Positions 21,945 to 34,700 of a stretch of 64,000 nucleotides of DNA are shown in pieces (the first letter of the stretch is position 1; each line of letters starts with the position of its first letter). This DNA comes from Suillus spraguei. Its lineage: Eukaryota; Basidiomycota; Agaricomycetes; Boletales; Suillaceae. The stretch covers positions 1 through 64,000 of the forward strand of contig JABCPU010000192.1 of the NCBI GenBank assembly GCA_016800925.1, given 5' to 3'. The position numbers and the translations under genes are program-made. The notes under the pieces were generated by a model. The model was given only the letters and a program-made list of their open reading frames with translations. It searched no databases and was not told the DNA's origin.

Positions 21945-24126
21945 ATGCTGACAGTATACATAGATCAAACATCAGGCGTTGACGCGTCCGGAAACGGGTC
22001 CGTTGATCAGCCTTATCAATCTCTTGCCTTCGCCCTCTTCTCGACGCCTACCGCCGAGGCCGAAACGACGCAATACCAAATCCGTAAGGATGCAGATGCA
22101 TTATACGATGCACCAACTCAGTCTGCGACGAAAAAGGCCAAAAAGGACGCCCAGGGACTTGAGAAGAAACGACTAAAAGCACAAGCGGAAGAGAGAGAAT
22201 TAAAAGAGAAGGCAGAGAAACGCGAACGAAGACTCCAGGAAAGCAAAAAGATTGTGCTTACTGAAGATCCATCGCTCCCAAAGCCTGTCAAGGTAATAGC
22301 TTGATAACTTGAAATTGTGATTGCGCTGCTTATTTCCAAATCATACAGTCCAAGATCGTAAAATTGGAGTCCTTTCGCGAGCAGCGCGTCAGGGTATCTG
22401 GCTGGGTCCACAGACGACGCGACCAGCAAGAAATCACGTTTATTGTCCTGCGGGACGGGACAGGATATCTGCAGGCTGTTCTTACTGGGAACGCGGTAAG
22501 TCTTTGACTCTTGCAGCCCACAGTTTTGGATTTTAGACCTGATTCGTACTCCAGAACAAAACATACGACGCTGTAACGCTACAGCTAGAGGCATCAGTTG
22601 AGCTGACCGGCCTGCTGAAGGCAGTTCCTGAAGGCCAGCGTGCTCCTGGAGGACACGAACTAGTCGTTGACTATTGGCGCGTCCTTGGCGCCGCCCCTGG
22701 TGCCGAAGAAGCATTTACTAACAGACTCAACGAGGTTCGAATTGCTTGACTAATTCGTTGGACATGTGTTGACCGTATCTTTAGCAATCTGACCCATCAA
22801 TTCTGGCTGATCTCCGGCATCTCGTTCTCCGTGGCGAGACCGCTTCTTCTGTGCTTCGCCTCCGTGCGGCCCTTCTCTCAGCCTTCCGTCAGTCGTATGC
22901 AGACAGCGACCTTTTGGAGGTAACACCGCCCTGTATGGTACAAACCCAAGTGGAGGGTGGCGCAACGCTCTTCAAGTTCGATTACTACGGCCAACCAGCA
23001 TTCCTCACACAGAGCTCCCAGCTTTATCTTGAAACATGTCTGCCTTCCCTAGGCGACGTATTTTGCATTCAGGAGAGCTTCCGTGCCGAAAACAGGTCTG
23101 TGCTACCTTCTCATTTATTTGACGTGTTTTTATTTTAATGATTGATTTCGTCCCTCAGTCACACTCGCCGACATCTGAGCGAGTATACGCACCTTGAAGC
23201 CGAGCTTGCATTCATCACATTTGACGACCTCATGACACACATAGAAGCAATTGTAGGTCTCACTACTGTATTTTTCGGAATTTTTGTTTAGTGCATCTAC
23301 AGATTTGCGATACAGTCGATAAGCTCCTCGTCAACCCTGCCACTGCAGCCCTCATCAAAACTCTGAACCCTCACTTCAAAGCGCCTTCTCGGCCATTCAT
23401 GCGTATGTCCTACGCATCCGCCATCGCATGGCTCAACGAGCACAAGATCCAACGCCCGGCCGAGGACGCCGACGGTAACGTGATCACCAAGAAAGATGAG
23501 GAGACTGGCAAAGACGAGCCGGTGATGGTCGACCATGAAATTGGCGATGACATCGCGGAAGCTGCAGAGAGGCAGATGACAGATATAATTGCGTCGCCGA
23601 TCTTTTTGTATGGCTTCCCTGCGGAGCTGAAGGCATTCTACATGCAGAAGATGCCAAGGAAAGAGGGAGAACAGGGTCCTGTGTACACAGAGAGTTGTGA
23701 CCTTCTGATGCCTGGTGTCGGAGAAATTGTCGGTATGTGAAATTCCGAACTGCCGTGCGTTACTACCTATGGCTAAACATGCGATAGGCGGATCGATGAG
23801 GATAGCAGATATGGAAGAGCTACTGGCGGCATACAAGCGCGAGGGCATTGACCCTGCTCCTTACTACTGGTTCACTGACCAACGCAAATATGGTACCTGC
23901 CAACATGGAGGGTACGGACTGGGTGTCGAGGTGAGCTTCTCTTCATTTTTTTGTGCAAAAATGTGGTGGCTGACATGATTGACATAGCGTTTCCTTGCAT
24001 GGCTGGCGAACCGATTCACTGTGAGGTGTGTATCAATCAGGATTGATAAAAAAAATCACCCTGACACAGACGCCTTCCAGGGAATGCTCGCTGTATCCAC
24101 GATGGCCAGGCCGTGCAACACCTTAG
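21945..24126 (+). CDS. DED81: Asparaginyl-tRNA synthetase, cytosolic
   Basis: Class II synthetase charging tRNA-Asn. Starts at 21945 ([20 protein letters not shown]) with the eukaryotic N-terminal extension and a charged coiled coil ([20 protein letters not shown]). The OB-fold anticodon-binding domain follows ([20 protein letters not shown]), then motif 1 region [19 protein letters not shown], motif 2 (QESFRAEN, spliced to [16 protein letters not shown]) and motif 3 ([18 protein letters not shown]). The last intron (about 24025-24080) joins TVR to [14 protein letters not shown], the usual C-terminus, with the stop at 24124-24126. All introns keep frame and no damage is seen. A diverged copy of the last intron, last exon and 3' flank lies at 40816-41035. 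Confidence 0.97.
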
Positions 24127-25270
24127 GTTTGATTTGGACCTCGATGTTTGGTAGTGTCGTGAACAGAATGTATGGGCTGTACAATAGATTTGAACCATTT
24201 GGTGTCTATCTACCCCCCATCCAAAGTCCAAAGGCGAGCAGAGGACAAACCATTGTGCTGTTTAAGTTCTGCGAACCTGCGAAACAAGTGCTTGTTAATC
24301 GAGTGAGAACCCTTAATGCTTCTGCAGGATAAAGAGTTTTTGCTAAGATTTATCGCCTGCGCTTGTCTCTTTCGTGAGGAACTCGACAATTCATAGGAAT
24401 CGCTAAACTCATTGAAAACGATCCCGCAACAACCGTTGTCTATACCGAAATGCTTGCATTAGCAGAAGGTATGATAGAAGTTGCAGCAAAAATTCCGAGA
24501 GCTTTCGTTTGGCAGAAAGGCAGATGCTCACACTTGGGGACATGACAAGAGTGAAACTAATGGGGAGCTCGTCAGAGAACATGAGGGAGATGGAATAGAA
24601 CAAGTGACAAGTGTGTTGTCAAAAGTACAGATGCCAAAAGTACAGACATTACTGCAGAATGGCACCAGTAATCAAGATGAGTGGTCTTAATCATATACTT
24701 ACAACAAATGACCGACAAAAGTTTGCCGCAGCACGTGGGAGAGGAGAGTGAGTGAAAGTACAGTCATGGCCTCAGACTGCAGTGCTTCGCACTAGTATGA
24801 TCCAGGGAACTTGTTAAAAATAGGAGTGGAATTACTGGGTGTTGTCGAAAGTGCAGAGACGGTTCCAGAATGACACTGGTGAAAATTGATGGTCCGACCG
24901 CTAGACAGAATTGCATTAATGGTGAAAATGAACAAGGTTGTCCCTTACTAGGAGTCTCAGTCGAGTTTGTGCACTGAGACGTTTGTAAGATCGGCCGTAC
25001 TGAATTAACACGACGGCCGCCACAGATCTGCTGACTCGCATGCCAGTGGACGAACAAACGTGCCGCTGACTGCAAATACTAGTAGGCTGCCCAAGGATAA
25101 CCGAAAGAAGGCCTGCGCCGATGACAAGTTAAAGCCGGAGATTCAAGTTGTTGTAGGTGGAAATTTATAGTTCTATAAGTTATTTGCCGGTCGATGTCGA
25201 TTACAGGTCACATGTGAGTGTCACCGCAGTTGGGCTGCGCAGCAGCTCGCAGCTCTTTAAAAGTTCAACG
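24127..25270. other. Intergenic region downstream of AsnRS, no gene seen
   Basis: The first 180 bp are the AsnRS 3' flank, which is duplicated at 40.9 kb. The remainder carries short open frames without recognisable motifs. Sequence shared with the second DUF7330-like copy begins at about 25271. Confidence 0.5.
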
Positions 25271-25339
25271 CTTCAATTGCAGCACGTCGGCGCACACAAG
25301 GATACTAGTACCAGTAACAGGCGTGGAACAAACGCTGGC

Positions 25340-26934
25340 ATGATAATTGTTGAAACAAGCCCAAGACGCACGGACGATAAAGGCAACGTGCCACACAATC
25401 CGAATCAGAGGGCAGGACTCTACGCCGAGGGTTCAAGTAATACTCCAGGGCCATTACCACCCCCTCCGCCGTACACTTCCCAAACACCTTATCAACCTAT
25501 AACGAACGTGGTGGTAGTTGAATATCGCCGGTCACCCGCACTACGTTTCTGGAAAGCATTCGGTGTTGCTGTACTGATTTGGTTCCTCATTGCTGCGTTC
25601 ACATCTTCCACCCATATGGCCTTCAATCGTGGATCTCGAAACGTGTGTCATTTTTCTTTCGTTCAATGGTATGCCTTTGACTTACGTATTTGATAAGTTC
25701 TGGAACGGTGAGCCACCTCATCCTAGCTCACAAGATGGCACCGTCCACCAATGCATCAGTGGCTCCGACTGGACATCGTCCAACCAAGGCTTGAACCAAT
25801 TTCCCTATAGTGCCGAAACATTCCTAGAGCTCCCTGTTGACTCTGATGCACTTTATTGTTTACGAGGGGCTCTCAGCAATCAGGTCATGTTGATATCGTG
25901 CAGTCTACCCAGCCGACAGATAAAGTTGGTGTCCAAGTGCGGGTTGGCTATCACGTTCGTCAAGCGCTGGACCACGCCAATGTCTGTCGTCTCGAACGAA
26001 AGACAAATGAGAATGGTGTCGGTATTCTTGTAAATACCCCAATCCTCATTTGTTGAACCTTCATCTCAATGTATTTCTGTAGACGCCCACATTCTCCTTC
26101 CCTGGCAATGGACAACAGCTGAAATTTGAAGTGAAGATCACGTTGCCCGCCGGGAAAAATGGAGATGCTCTGCACATCAAATCTTTCGAGACGGAGACAT
26201 CCAATTACGATCAAGATGTCGCAGATGTCTGGAACACAATTTCTTTCGATAGAATGTCACTTAGAACATCGAATGGCTACGTGAATGCAAAGGTTGGTTG
26301 GTTTGGCTTATTCAGATGGTTTATCTAAATATTTACCAATCAGTCTGTCACGGCTGAGGATGGTTCAATCCGTTCTAGCAATGGCGCCATCAAAGGGCAT
26401 TTCAATAGTGCCTCTTCTCTCAAGCTCACAACTTCAAATGCCCCCATTCAAGCGTCTGTTTCGCTTCTCAACCGAGAGGATGGAAGTGTCAGTGAGCTCA
26501 AATTGACAACAAGTAACGGGTATATGACTAGTGTCCTATTTCGGTTCCACCATCTAACCTTCCGTTTCAGTAAAATTGATGCCCGTGTTGATCTTGTCAC
26601 AAACTCTGGTCATGGCGGTATCTTCGATGTCGCAACGCATACTTCAAATGGACACACTTCCCTTGAATATACCGACATGCCTGTCAACTCAATTCTCAGG
26701 TCTGAATCCCGTTCTTCTAACGCGCCAATGAACGTCAAGTTGTACAGCACTTTCGAAGGCTCGTTTGACGTAGCGACTTCTAACGCAGCAGCCTTGCTCA
26801 AGGAGTTACCTGTTGTGGATCCTTCTGGACAGGGACGTCGCAGGGAGGTGACTCAGAGACAAGAGCGGTATCGCCTGCGAGGGTCTGCCTACTGGGGCAA
26901 GAGCGGAGAGATGAAGGGCATGCTACGGTCATAA
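25340..26934 (+). CDS. DUF7330-like membrane protein, paralogue 1 (two one-base frame breaks)
   Basis: ATG at 25340 (MIIVETSPRRTDDKGNVPHN) opens a proline-rich cytosolic part, then one transmembrane helix (FWKAFGVAVLIWFLIAAFTS). After an intron at 25643-25696 the rest is a beta-rich region with repeating TSNG/TSNAPI motifs (SSNGAIKGHFNSASSLKLTT, KLTTSNG), as in the agaricomycete family I recall as DUF7330. Introns also lie near 26029, 26293 and 26519. Compared with paralogue 2, one base is missing near 25858 (DALY then LFTRGSQQSGHVDIVQ) and another near 26912, where GEMKG should continue into HATVITSNG. The stop at 26934 is therefore about a dozen residues early. Function unknown. Confidence 0.75.
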
Positions 26935-27119
26935 CGTCGAATGGTCGTGCGGAATTGGTGATCTGAGCTTAGGATATACCAACTTGCTTATGTACTTGTA
27001 TTGTATTTCATTGTGATACTATTCTGTATGTTCAAAGTCTATGGCACTGGATCTGTTCAAAAATTGTAAACACATATGCGAACACACATACACTTGTATC
27101 ATAGAAAAATCAGTACTAA

Positions 27120-27760
27120 TGTACATTTGACAGTCTCAGGGTGGTGACGCCTGAGGCGGCTAAAGAGTAAGCAAGCAAAATCAATTTGCATACCCTTGTC
27201 ACGGCTGATGAATTCGTTAGAGAATGAATGTAAGACAAGGCATAAGACTGCGCTCTTTGAGCCACAAACGAAGAAACCAGAGAAGCAGATGATGTCTTCG
27301 ACAGCAGCGAAGGCATCATTGGAGAACGTAAGACCAGGCATGCCAGTGAGACCGCGCTTCTTGATACAGAAGATGTACGTGAAGGAACCAGAGAAGATGC
27401 CTTCAATGGCAGCGAATGCGACCAACCGCTCACCGAAGGTGGAACACAGGTCAGATATCCACTCGAGTGCCCAGTCAACCCTTGGGCTTTTCGCGAGGAA
27501 TAGTGTCCATGGTGTCAAAGAGGTATGAGTGCTAGGCAGAATCCTTGATACAAGTGTCAGCGAGAGTGAGTAAGTCTCGGAGTGAGCCTCAGTGAATGTT
27601 CTCCATCATGATTTGGAAGCCGTAGAAGCACCGAACTTCAGCAGCCTGGACCTCATTGGAGAAATATCAATATTCAATGAGGATTTTCATTGACAATGCC
27701 ATCGGATGCAGCAAAGAAGGTGAGGATGTGCGAGACAAGTGATGATCAGCACAAACACGA
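27120..27760 (-). pseudogene. Ribonucleotide reductase small subunit pseudogene fragment
   Basis: On the minus strand, SHILTFFAASDGIVNEN (from 27735), [20 protein letters not shown] (about 27655-27600), [19 protein letters not shown] (about 27480-27425) and [20 protein letters not shown] (about 27215-27150) are plainly class I RNR R2 (RNR2) motifs in the right order. Stops and frame changes lie between them. The EGIFSGSF...MPGLTFSND block is followed by a diverged second copy ([15 protein letters not shown]...HSFSNE), an internal tandem duplication of about 105 bp (27315-27420 and 27211-27313). No introns are evident, so it may be retroposed. The C-terminal half of R2 and all N-terminal iron-ligand regions upstream are missing. 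Confidence 0.88.
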
Positions 27761-28540
27761 CACTCAGGCTGCTGGACTTGAATACCTTGGTGTCGAAAGT
27801 CAACGAGGTACCGGAATCCTGATCCTGGCTTGCGTTCTTTGAAACTCCTCACAAGTTAATCGAGACCGGTATCACTAATCGTCACAAAATGTTTTTCAAG
27901 ACCATGTTGACGAACTTCTCGCACTCCGCCTCGAATTTTCGATTCAGAAGTTCTTCGTTCCCGCTTTTCACCATCCCATTGAATTTCGCATCCATGATAT
28001 TCCAGGACCAGCCTTGCGAAAGAGACTTGGGTTTAAAGTCTGGAATGCTTTAAAAGAGTTTTTTGATGAGCATCGCACTGTAGTCTGTTGCCTGCGAGGA
28101 GCCGTCCATTATCGAGCATTCACCTGCACCATAACATCTGCAACAACATCGTATGTTTCAGCAACTGTAGTGGAACTCAATGGCCCGTTTCCTCCTTGAC
28201 GTCGGACGGTCGCAATCCCAAAGATTTCTGTGAAGCTGTGGAATGCTTCCAGGAGCTTGGATCCGAAATTAGAAGGGCAAATCCAGAGTGCTGGAAGACT
28301 GACTGTGTGTGTGTGTGCCTGTCACAGCGCGTGATTGTGGTATGTACAATTTTTGGACCATCTGAACATCATAGTTCTGCATCTGTGCAACATGTCTGAC
28401 AGTCAATCGGAAACCCTGTCACACAGGTGTACAGATGTGCGAGTCAACCCCGTTGCATCGGCTTGATACCGTTCTCCTCACACTCAATCGTTTCAAACAT
28501 CTGCTGCTGAACGGGCTCTTAAGAAGACGTCCAACTACTA
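27760..28540. other. Intergenic region, no gene recognised
   Basis: Between the RNR2 pseudogene and the second DUF7330-like copy I see only short frames without known motifs. A short GT microsatellite occurs near 28304-28316. Confidence 0.45.
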
Positions 28541-28613
28541 GCTTCAATTGCAGCACGTTGGCGCACACAAGAATAGTAGTAGTACTAGTAACGGGCGCGG
28601 AACAAACACCAGC

Positions 28614-30181
28614 ATGGTAATTGTTGAAACAAGCCCAAAACGCACGGACGATGAAGGCAACGTGCACAGTCCGAGTCAGAGGGCAGGACGCTACGCCGAG
28701 GGCTCAAGTAATACTCCAGGACCATTGCCACCCTCTCCGCCGTATACTTTCCAGATATTTGATCGACCTATAACGAACATGGTGGCAGTTGGATATCGCC
28801 GGTCACCCGCACAATGTTTCTGGAAAGCATTCGGTGTTGCTGTACTGATTTGGTTCCTCATTGCTGCGTACACATCTTCACCTATATGGCCTTCAATCGT
28901 GGATCTCAAAACGTGTCATTTTTCTCTCGTTCAATGCCTTGACTTACGTATTCCGTAAGCTCTGGAACGATGAGTCACCTCATCCTAACTCGCAAGATGG
29001 CACCGTCCACCAATGCATCAATGGCTCCGATTGGACATCGTCCGACAAAAGCTTGGACTACATTCCTAGAGCTCCCCGTTGATTCTGATGCACTTTACCT
29101 GTTTACGAGGGGCTCTAAGCAATCCGGTCATGTTGATATCGTGCAGTCCACCCAGCCGACAGATAAAGTTGGTGTCCAAGTGTGGGTTGGCTATAACATC
29201 GAGCAGGCGCTGGACAATGCTAGTGTCTGTCATCTCGAACGAAAGGCAAACGAGAATGGTATCGGTATCCTTGTAAATATCTCATTCCTCATCTATTGAA
29301 CCTTCATCTCAATGTATTTCTGTAGACCCCGGCATTCGTGTACCCTGACCAGCTCATATTTGAAGTGAAGATCATACGGGAGAAATGGAGATGCTCTGCA
29401 CATCAAATCATTCGAGACACAGAGACATCTAATTACGACCAGGATGTCGCAGATATCTGGAACACAACTTCTTTCGATAGAATGTCGCTTGGAACATCGT
29501 TTGGCTCTGTAAATGCAAAGGTCGGTTGCCTTGGCTTATTGAAATCGTTTAACTAAATATTTGCCAATCAGTCTGTCACCGCTGAGGATGGTTCGATCCG
29601 CTCTCGCAATGGCGCCATCAAAGAGCATTTCAATAGTGCCTCTTCTCTTAAGCTCAAAAATTTAAATGCCCCAATTCAAGTGTCTGTTTCGCTCCTCAAC
29701 CGAGAGGATGGGAGTGTCAGTGACCTCAAATTGACAACAAGTAACGGGTATATGACTAGTGTCCTATTTCGGTTCCACCATCTAACCTTCCGTTTCGGTA
29801 TGATTGATGCCCATGTTGATCTTGTCACACACTCTGGCCGTGGCGGTATCTTCGACGTCGCAACACGCAATCCACATGGGCCCACCCATGCCTGTTAACT
29901 CAATTTTCAGGTCTGGATTCCGCTCTTCTAACGCGGCAACGTGGGTCAAGTTGTACAGCACTTTCGAAGGCTCGTTTGGCGTAGAGACTTCTAATGTAGA
30001 AGATGCCTTGCTCAACACCTTTCCTGTTGAGGATCCTTTTGGACAGGGACGTCATAGGGAGGTGACTCATAGACGGGAACTATATGGCCTGCGAGGGTCC
30101 GCCTACTGGGGCAAGAGCGGAGAGATCGAAGGGCATGCTACGATCAAAACATCGAATGGTCATGCGACATTGGTGATCTAA
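28614..30181 (+). pseudogene. DUF7330-like membrane protein, paralogue 2 (decayed)
   Basis: This is a copy of the 25.3-kb gene, with nucleotide similarity running from about 28542 to 30255 (matching 25271 to about 27035). It begins MVIVETSPKRTDDEGNV and keeps the helix FWKAFGVAVLIWFLIAAYTS. Compared with paralogue 1 it has a one-base loss in TSSTHMAF near 28877, a deletion of roughly 20 bp near 29055 that shifts frame before LELPVDSDALYLFTRG, and a deletion of about 17 bp near 29885 that removes SLEYTD and ends the frame at GPTHAC. These larger, non-single-base deletions make true pseudogenisation likely. Its 3' end (GEIEGHATIKTSNGHATLVI) still shows the ancestral C-terminus. Confidence 0.8.
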
Positions 30182-30364
30182 GCTTGGGATATACCAACTT
30201 ACTTATGTACTTTATTGTGTTTCATTGTGATACTATTCCATATGTTCAGAATCCATGCGGTGCGCGGCACAGCCACAGATGGTATTTAGCATCTCATACT
30301 GCAACGTCTTTCGACGCGACTATCGAGCACGACCCAAGTGACAAAAATATTGCTATACAACAAG

Positions 30365-31126
30365 ATGGTATATGCCTTTCCAACCCGTGTGCACCTACTG
30401 ATGGCTTTTCTCAATATGTAGTTGCCTCTATCACTGCTGACTGCAGCCCAAAACAAACCTATGGTGCGGTCTCGTATATCCATACAATCAAAACAAGGCT
30501 CACTATCCGTTCTATTTTCTATCTGACACAACGATCATAGCTTGTAGAATTGAAAAATGGTGAAACATTCAACGGCCACCTCGTCAATTGCGATAATTTC
30601 ATGAACATAACACTACGGGAGGTGTACCAAACAAGCGCAGACGGCGATAGATTCTGGAAGTTGAAGGAGTGCTATATTCGCGGCAGCACCGTACGTTCAA
30701 CCATTGCTCTCAATAACTTGAGTGCAGCTGAATAACCATCAGATAAAATACTTGCGTGTACCGGACACGTTGTTAGACACTGTAAAAGAGGAGCAAACCC
30801 GAGCACGAGAAGCTGGTCGAAGTGCGCGGGGAACAGGACCAGGTATGCGCGGAGGTACGTCTGACCTAGTCGCCCTGCAGTTTCAGGTTCGGCACGCTGA
30901 TCATGATCATTCGTTCGCTTGTGTCCATTATCTTCGTACCACACGCCGTTTTCGCGGGATATCGATACACTGCCTTTAATTTCCACACAGGCCGAGGTGC
31001 CCCATCAAGAGGTCTGTTCATTTTGCTCCAACATACCATATCGGTTCTAATTGATTGTGCCCAGGTGGCCGTGGAGGTTCAAGAGGTAGCGGACAACGTG
31101 GACGAGGGCGTGGACGGGGAGGTTAG
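30365..31126 (+). CDS. LSM4: U6 snRNA-associated Sm-like protein LSm4
   Basis: Component of the LSm1-7 (mRNA decay) and LSm2-8 (U6 snRNP) rings. The coding part of exon 1 is only ATG (30365-30367), followed at once by intron 30368-30421. Exon 2 (30422-30463) gives [14 protein letters not shown]. After intron 30464-30540 come the Sm1 motif ([20 protein letters not shown], then [11 protein letters not shown]) and the Sm2 motif (CYIRGST, spliced to IKYLRVPD). A C-terminal tail across two short introns is rich in RG/RGG ([19 protein letters not shown]), typical for LSm4 and linked to P-body assembly. The stop is at 31124-31126. Frame is kept through all five introns. Confidence 0.95.
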
Positions 31127-31729
31127 ATTCTGGCTACGATCAATATCCTGTACAGTTCATTTTCAGGGTATGTCATCCGTGACCCATGTGTACCCTCTGC
31201 CATACGTCATTATTCAGACATACTTAGTGCCGGAATGATTACAGTGTGTTGTCTACTTAATAATAACGTGCATAGCCAAATAGTGCGTCTTCGGCCCCGC
31301 ATCCTTGCACAGCTCACATTTCAAGTGTTCCTTTCTCCATCTTACTAAAAGTGGGTTCCTTTGGAAATGTACTTGGCGCATGCATGAGTTCCGTGAGCGT
31401 TTATCGATATCATTGACACGCAGTGTGCTTCTCTTCCATCATGGTGTGGCGGGTCTAGCTCAAATTCAGTGCCTGTTTTCATGAACCAATATATCGAGGA
31501 CTGCCATTCGCCTCGATAACACCTGTCGCATCGCCCGCTTCATTAGGATTGAGATCGACGTAAAACACCAGCCACATCCGCTGTTGCATTGGGTCCTAGA
31601 TGAAGTCATATTGTTGCAGATTGCTAAATACATTAATCTAAAGGAAGGCCACCGGGTGGGATAACTTTCAGTGGCAAACGTGTCCAATCCGCGGCTAGAA
31701 AAAAATGCATCTCAGAAAAGACCGATCGT
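31127..31729. other. Intergenic region between convergent LSM4 and OPT genes, no gene seen
   Basis: The first part is probably LSM4 3' UTR. Nothing else is recognisable on either strand. Confidence 0.5.
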
Positions 31730-34700
31730 TTAGACTGGCAAAAAAAACGCACTATTCGTGTAGACGGTGTTTCCCCACCAGTTGAGATGGAGGCCACCTT
31801 TTGGGAACTGTAGGCGATGTTTAATAAAGGTTTAGCCACGATGAGCAGAAGGTAAACGTACATCTAACGTGAAAAATATTACAATCAGTGACAAAGCAGT
31901 GCCTATACTCCACTGTTAGCAAAAAAATCAAGCAAAGCAAAGCAGTCACATACCGCTGTCCAAAGCTGCGCTAGTCACATAGTTGAATTTGCTCCACCAT
32001 GCAAAGTTCCGTTTTCTTATTAGATATTGAAATACAAAACCGACTGCGAACCAGGCAGAATAATTGATGCCAGCCGCGGGCGGTATATACGAGACGCCGT
32101 TGAGCACCACAGGCGTGCTCACAAACCTAACCCATGAGTTCGGGTACCGCCGTTGCCACAACCAGAACGGAACGGGTAGGAGAGTGCCGACGATGATGGC
32201 ATACAACTCCGGATAGTAGAGCGTCCCTTTTCCAAATTGCCGCGTGGGTCCGATAATTCCCCTGCAAACATACATCATTGAGAAAAGACACAGCAATTGA
32301 AATGAAAGCAGACGTACCAGACTGCTGATGCAGTGTAGTACACTTCATTGTGCGGACACGTCAATAAACTGGGTTGATGCGGAGTGCAGATGTCTGGAAT
32401 GTTGTTGAACATCCACTGCTTGACACCGATTTGGATGAATGATGCCAACAGGGTGCCCACGAATTGCACTGCAGGGAACACCCTTGGTCAGGCGATCGAG
32501 TGACGATCGAAAGAGCACTGCTTACCAAGGAACGTGGCTCGTGGAGGGACCTTTATGTAATGACCAAGCTTGAGATCCTGTACAAATGAAGTAGCTTCCG
32601 ATAATGTCTGAACGGAGTATGCCTTGAAGATCTGTGACAAATTTGGATGACTACGTCAAACTCCTCGCAAAGTGCTACAGTTCAACCGCGTACCATGTTC
32701 GCAACAGGGTCGCCCGCCATTAAAGTCCCTGGGATAATCTGTGCAAGTAGATTCAACGTGATCTGTACAGATCGGACGTCAGCATTCCTATTCTCGAATG
32801 CAGCGCGGAAGCATGCATACCCCTTGCCCAGTCATCGCGTAAATGAACCCGGACGGCAAGACATATAGAGTTGGCAATGCCACGGATAACAGCAAGGCCC
32901 ACACAGGTACTGACGTATGCCACACCTGCAAACAGCCGATGAACAAAATTCAGCACGTAAAAGGCAGTATGCTTACCTCAACGACCACTACCATGAGGAG
33001 GAAAAAGCTGAGGAAGCACACGAGATACCACCAATCTGGCACCTCAGGGTAGTTGCGCATGAGCTTCGCGTGAATGTCATCCTGCTCTATGCGAATCTTC
33101 TTCATCCCGTTCAACAAACTTCGGCCATGGTAAAGAATGGTGTGCACAAGGACGCATGTCGATAGGGCGAATGCAAGCATGTAGGTCACCGCATAAGTCG
33201 CGGGAAGATAAAGCGGAGAGTAGTTCTCGTAGGCAGTGAGATTGAAGCGGTTGGAGGCATCCAACACAGCCGACACATTGTACACGTTACCGTAGCGATC
33301 ATATGGATTACTGTCGTTCAATGGGAAGTAGGCGAGATCCCACGTCTGTGATAAAGTCAGAAGGATAGAAGGTAGGGGTTGAGGGCTAGAAGAACTTACG
33401 TTGGTATAGTATAATATCGGTGTGACGATCCAGAAGAAAATAACGAAGCCAAAGAAGATGTGCGCTTCAGCCCACCATGGATACATCAAGGGACTGCCAA
33501 TCCAGGAGATTTGTGTCCAGTCGAATGTCACTATGGTCATGCCCAAGCCCGAGTCGACGCCAAATAGTTGATTAACTGGAATGTTATCCGGTAGTATCCA
33601 ACACATCCAAGAAAACACTGAGAGAGCGCTGAAGAGGTAGCCTAAAAACTCATCAAAGTCAACTCAAATTAAGCTTGAAAAATACTCTTACCAGGAATGA
33701 AGAAGAAAAAGAACGCGCCGCCAAGGACAAGAAGGAAGTATCTGTATCGCGTAATCGATCCTGGTTCTTCATCGTCCTCCGCGTGAAGCGTGTTCAATAA
33801 AGTACACGTCACCAAGTTTTGTGGCCAAACCATGCTCGCAGGCCAGACCAAAAAGCGTCTGCACATCCCTGCAAGACCGAACCCTGTGAGTTGCGTGGCG
33901 AGAACCAGGAGTACACTAAACCAGTAATCCACTTGAACGCCGTAGTTGAGCTGAGTGACCACAATGGCATTGATAGCGTAAGGTGCACTAATAGCAACAT
34001 TTGCCATGACGTATACCAAAACATGCTCCTTGATGTTCCATGGTCCAGGATTGAGCGAAAACTCATAACCGCCAAGATACCGTGGGAGACGATAAGTCGT
34101 GATGGGGAGGACAAAAGCGAAGAATTTTCCAATCGGATAACAAACGAGTAAAAGAGTGAGGGGAGAGACACTCGGGGCAGGTTGCCGGAAGTTAAAGAAA
34201 AGATTCATTGCACTGGAAACCATGAGACTACAGGCAAAAACGATGCTCTAAAAAAACCCACCTAGCGATCATACAAAGAACCAGACCGATTAACCACATC
34301 CGCAACGTCATAGCGGGCATTTCTGGGTCATCAATGTTGGAGACAGATGCACGAACTTCGGGAAATGGACTGTCTTCTTCATTTACGGCGTCAAAATCAA
34401 ACTCCATTCTGTGTCGCGCCGGGATACATAATGTTGAGAAATTTGCCATATAAAAACAAAAAAAAACCTACTTGATTGAACCATCACGACTATCTTGTTC
34501 CAGCATACTAGGTGTTATACTCAGAGTCGTTGAATCCCCTAGTGTTGATGAAGGATGCCGTGTCCTCTGTGAACTGTTACGAAGGTCCTCCTCAACATAC
34601 TTCTCGTGAGGGCTGGAGGTTAGGTTGACGCGTATTTGCCGAGAATTTGGGATACTAGGTCTCGAAGGGTGGGTATTGGTTGTACTCGAAATGGCTGTGC

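Noticed and set aside
22118..22714. 198-codon minus-strand open frame
   Set aside because: Antisense shadow of AsnRS exons that carry clear synthetase motifs on the plus strand.
23297..23848. 183-codon minus-strand open frame
   Set aside because: Antisense to the AsnRS catalytic domain.
27196..27528. 110-codon plus-strand open frame
   Set aside because: It is antisense to the RNR2 pseudogene, whose minus-strand reading has unmistakable family motifs.
28614..30181. DUF7330-like copy 2 explained by the same one-base deletion pattern as other genes
   Set aside because: It also has deletions of about 17 and 20 bp relative to copy 1, so true decay is more likely than sequence error alone.
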